NCBI RefSeq assembly: GCF_001039355.2
Contig: NW_019773548.1
Location: 613,569 to 677,568 of the forward strand
Origin: Lingula anatina
Taxonomy: Eukaryota; Brachiopoda; Lingulata; Lingulida; Lingulidae
Length of the DNA: 64,000 bases
Direction: 5' to 3'
Both the position numbers and the translations under genes were made by a program. Every line of letters begins with the position of its first letter. The stretch's first letter is position 1. Positions 60,596-64,000 of the stretch are shown here, piece after piece. The notes beneath the pieces were generated by a model. That model worked only from the letters and a program-made list of their open reading frames with translations. It was not told the origin of the DNA and searched no databases.

Positions 60596-61203
60596 CACAG
60601 GGTTTTTCTTTATATTTGAGAAAGAATCATTGGAAGAGAACGTTTCAGGCAAGTCAGACAGCTGGGCACATCGTGGATATTCCTCAAGTTTTTTAAGGAG
60701 GCATTTGGGAAATATTTTAAGGAGACTTTTGAAAAGACAGAAATGGCTGTCACAGTTGTTATTTCTGGATAGAATGGACAGAGGTCAATCAGCCCAAGTG
60801 TTCAGATCTGCGTCTGGCAGGAACCGTAATAGTGACAGCGACAGTGAAGGGTCCCAGTTCTCTCAGATCATGCCGTGTGGTATAATTCCACTGATGTTCT
60901 TAAGCCAGCTGGTGGTACACACTCAGAAGGTGGCTACACATCTCTGGTTCTCTTGAGCTGAATTGAAAGCAGTAAATAAACTATCAGTAAGAGCAGTAAA
61001 CTAAAGACCTGTTTTAATGCCTGACTCATGACAGTAGTGTGTTGAAGTAGCTGGTAGATCAGACACAACCCCTGGTGTCTGGTGAGGACATAGTGAAGTA
61101 CCTCCAGGACACTTATATCAGTCTCTTAGACAATGATGTCAGTGGTGTCCTGAAGTGGAATCATGGAGAATGTCAGGAGGACAAAACAGATGTTCTGAAA
61201 TAA
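60596..61203 (+). other. PUS7 3' UTR and a short unexplained open frame
   Basis: AATAAA at 60975-60980 is a plausible polyadenylation signal. Beyond it, 61051-61203 is open between a TAG and a TAA (50 codons; QPLVSGEDIVKYLQDTYI then SLLDNDVSGVLKWNHGE) with coding-like composition. I cannot assign it. It may be a fossil exon or chance. Confidence 0.4.
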
Positions 61204-63472
61204 AAAATGTGTGGGTGTATTTACAACATAGCCCTGTCAGTTAAAATAGTTTAGTATTCAAGGAAGGGAAAGCTGGAAATTATTATCACAATATATCTAA
61301 GATGTCAGCTTCAAGTGTGCTAAGACTGTTTGGATAGAAATTTGATTTTTTGTCTGTAATGCTCACAGAGTGTTACTGGCATTTTAATGGTCTCGAGACT
61401 GTATCATGTTCTCTATATACATGTACAGACTGTGGTAAACCTGTTAAAATCTTATTCTTTAACCTAGAAATATCCTTGATTACCAGCTTCTGCAAAGGGC
61501 AAAATGACAAAGAAATTAAATTTATTTAGGCTGAACTTGCATGGCAAGATTTTAATCTGTACTGATTTTTTGTCACAAAGTAAGTCGAGAATACCTGGAG
61601 CCTGTCTACAACAGGGACTGTCACACCTGGTGTTGCTGACTGAATTCAGGCATATTTGTTTCTATGTCTTCTATTTGTAATATTTGTCAATTCTAATAGG
61701 CTCGACCAAAATTATTACTGTTTAAGGTAGTAACTTAAACTTATAAATTTGGAAATAAACTGTTGAAATGGTGTGAGCAGACTTGCGTATGTTTGTAATT
61801 AAACTTAGTATTTTTCTGGTGTTGAGAGATTTTTTACTAGATAACTTTAAGCATCAAATAAAAACAGTAAACCATACTCATTGAGTATGATCCAGTCAGA
61901 TTTTCTTTGTTGACCTACCAGTATCCTGAAAAGCTATACAAGGCCATATTCTATTATCTTTCCCTAGCCAGACCTTAAAAATCGCCAAACCCTGCAAGTA
62001 AATGTACGTTCTGAAATGCACAGTTGGTACCAGGGTACGGTGGTCAAAATGATTAACTTGTCATGTACAGCTTAATCATTTTATTAATGATGACGACCCC
62101 TTAACTGGTGCAAGAAAGACTTTCTATGAGATGGTAATGTTTATGAGCCCTCATATTAACTGGAAATAGCATAAAATATTAAGTCCTATGCAGGGAAAGG
62201 CCACGTAAAGGGTGGAGTGGAGGTAAGGTGAAAAGAAACAGTAGCTGCTGTTCTGCTTCAAACTGAACCTAGATTCTTTGCCATTTCTAAAATTGAGACA
62301 TTTTAAAGGGTAAAAGGGTCCTTTTCTCAGAAAAGGCTCCCCTTTGAAATGTTGTCAACGTATTTTACGAGTTAAAACCCTCACTTCTCACCGAGAATTA
62401 TTAACATCGTACAATGGGAGTGAGATGAAAGCGAAACTAAGCGAAGTGCTACAGGTGTCCTCTAGTGGAAAGCGAGAATACTACAACTCTTCCTTGTTTG
62501 GAGGAACAAGTTGAATTAGGAACTTCCGGTGTTATGGTAAATAAGGTAAATACGGGCTGTGTTATGCGGATTCAATTTAAAAAAATTTACTTATTTATGC
62601 TTCTTATAGAACGCCCTTTGTAAGTGCATGTTTGTTATCATGTTTTAAAGAAAAGTTCAGAAGTATTGCTTAGTATATAAGTTCTTTCTGTTTTGTATAT
62701 TGATACACACGGTGTCATTTTATTCACTGTTAACTTGTTAAGCCCACGCTTGGCCGTTTTCAACTTGAAGGCTTTTTCGGTTTGTGAACTTAAAAACCAC
62801 TTTAAATAGCTCGTGTAATACTTCTTCAGACCACCAGTAAACAAATATTAGTGTATTTGTGTTTTTGGAAATTAGTAAAATTAACAAAAAGCAATTAGTT
62901 GTAAGAAGAGTACAAATTTTAAACAATAATTTTCAAATTATTTATAGTGTTAATTAACTGATCGTGTGTGATTATTTGAATTTGTTGTTTGTTATTTCTT
63001 TCAGGACAGGCTGCACAATGACTTGGAGCATATATGAACACAGAATGTAAAATGTTTGAAAGCCGGAAACATAATTTGGACAGAGATGTTGAATGAATGT
63101 ATAAATAAACAGATTGAGTCATTGTTTTCCTAGATTCCAAACAAAAATAATGCCCAGTACAGGTCCACACTCTTAACTTTCTGGTAATGAATCTTGAATC
63201 CTGTATTGAAATGTAAAAAAATCCTGAATCTGAATCCAGCAGAGAATTTTTATCTGGAATGAAGCACAGCTCCCTGACAGTCGGGATTGGAAGTTATTTG
63301 GATAGCATTAGAAAACAACTGATTCATCCACTCTGTACCCCACGGTAGACATTTAGTATTTGATGGGGTTAGGTAATTACATTGTATATACATCTACAGT
63401 TGTGTAGGTCAGAATAGCAATCACACAATTTAGAATCAAAGACTGGTGGTGTGGCTGCAGCTATATTATAGC
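61204..63472. other. PUS7-CDK20 intergenic region
   Basis: No gene recognised. A CTTCCGGT ETS-type site at 62523-62530 followed by GTTATG|GTAAAT is a candidate promoter and leader-exon donor for the downstream kinase gene. The rest is AT-rich. Confidence 0.5.
62515..62540 (+). promoter_or_regulatory. Candidate CDK20 promoter/leader exon with ETS-type site
   Basis: AACTTCCGGTGTTATG with a donor-like GTAAAT directly after. It mirrors the PUS7 promoter layout (CTTCCGG near the start). It lies about 0.95 kb upstream of the CDK20 ATG; linkage is inference. Confidence 0.3.
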
Positions 63473-63547
63473 ATGGAGCAGTACAACATCTTAGGCAGGA
63501 TAGGAGAGGGAGCACACGGTATTGTCTTCAAGGCTAAACACACTGAG
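63473..63547 (+). CDS. CDK20: Cyclin-dependent kinase 20, first coding exon (gene runs off the window)
   Basis: 25 codons reading MEQYNILGRIGEGAHGIVFK and on to KHTE, then GTAAGA donor, phase 0. This is the glycine-rich ATP-binding loop (GEGAHG) and the beta-3 approach of a CDK, and the exact wording IGEGAHGIVFKAKH is characteristic of CDK20 (CCRK/cell-cycle-related kinase) rather than other CDKs. CDK20 activates ciliary kinases such as ICK/MOK and influences Hedgehog signalling and the cell cycle (known of the family). The catalytic lysine and the rest of the domain lie beyond the window. Confidence 0.92.
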
Positions 63548-63642
63548 GTAAGATTTATAATTATTCTGTTATTGTAAAAGCAGAGCTCATACTGTATGTT
63601 GTAGTTTGTAAACTATTAACTGTGAAATATTAATTACTTTTT

Positions 63643-63689
63643 ATGTACAGACACAGATGTGTCTGTACATATTGCCATCATCTGCGTCT

Positions 63690-63723
<34 letters not shown>

Positions 63724-64000
63724 CCGTGCACTTTTACCGATAACACGATAAGTGGAAAACCATTTTACCTTTTGACTTGAAACTTGCAGAACTGATGAAT
63801 ATTCATAATACGCAGGTCAAGTTCGAAAATCAGCATGTTCGGGTCACTTTTAGGGAATTTATGCTGTTTTTTCACTTTTTTCAGCATATATGCAGCACCG
63901 ATAACACGATAAGTGGAAAACCATTTAACCTTTTGCCTTGAAACTTACAGAACTGATGAATATTCATAATATGCAGGTCAAGTTCGAAAATCAGCATGAT
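63643..64000 (+). repeat. Hairpin-plus-satellite repeat in CDK20 intron 1 (truncated by window end)
   Basis: It starts with a perfect inverted repeat, ATGTACAGACACA, GA spacer, TGTGTCTGTACAT (63643-63670). Four GTCGTCGCC units follow (63690-63727), then a 161-bp unit beginning ACCGATAACACGATAAGTGG at 63736 that is repeated from 63897. The layout of a hairpin, a microsatellite and a ~160-bp tandem core resembles non-autonomous Helitron-like (HINE/pearl) elements described from bivalves; this assignment is inference. Confidence 0.6.

Noticed and set aside
60630-60956. 108-codon frame after PUS7
   Set aside because: It begins at TTG, lies in the likely PUS7 3' UTR before the AATAAA, and shows no recognisable domain.
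1-64000. CRISPR arrays, operons, prokaryotic promoters or a novel phage-defence locus
   Set aside because: The window is clearly metazoan (spliced genes, intron-bearing tRNA, LTR and MITE elements); no direct-repeat/spacer pattern exists.

Overview
The window is animal genomic DNA, most likely from a bivalve mollusc or a close lophotrochozoan. It is AT-rich, genes are far apart and intron-containing, and there are many microsatellites, short inverted-repeat elements and a tandem array of RING/B-box/NHL (TRIM-type) genes of the kind that is strongly expanded in bivalves. The species call is inference.

Layout. 1-8012 holds no gene I can identify, only microsatellites, G-rich runs and a MITE-like repeat. 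8013-9527 is a single-exon class A (rhodopsin-like) GPCR resembling invertebrate neuropeptide receptors. 9981-14931 and 14948-19897 are two near-identical 4.95 kb blocks joined at a lone N (14945). 19898-24278 is non-coding as far as I can see. 24279-25985 and 25987-27695 are a second, almost identical pair joined at an N (25986); each carries a GC-rich minus-strand coding-like stretch with a promoter-like CpG-rich region. A third pair (27371-31466 and 31468-35631) is joined at an N (31467) that cuts a TRIM gene in mid-codon series. All three lone Ns sit at the junction of a tandem duplication, so these duplications may be unmerged haplotypes rather than biology.

30009-51161 is a head-to-tail TRIM-NHL array: one copy truncated at an N, three intact copies (34172, 39214, 44318), and one decayed copy (50127) that lost RING, B-boxes and coiled coil but keeps an open NHL propeller frame. 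All copies share a 3' splice site just before the ATG, implying a separate 5' leader exon. The intact copies are sequence mosaics of one another. A solo LTR with a duplicated polypurine-tract/LTR junction lies in the 3' flank of the 44318 gene.

52338-52464 (minus) is an intron-containing tRNA-Leu(CAA). About 200 bp away and divergent begins PUS7 (tRNA/mRNA pseudouridine synthase, TruD family), which I could resolve into 16 coding exons (53327-60595, 630 aa). The window closes with the first coding exon of CDK20 (63473-63547), whose first intron holds a hairpin plus satellite-cored repeat running off the end. The TRIM array may act in innate ubiquitin signalling; PUS7, tRNA-Leu and CDK20 are housekeeping. 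No CRISPR, operon or prokaryotic feature is present.
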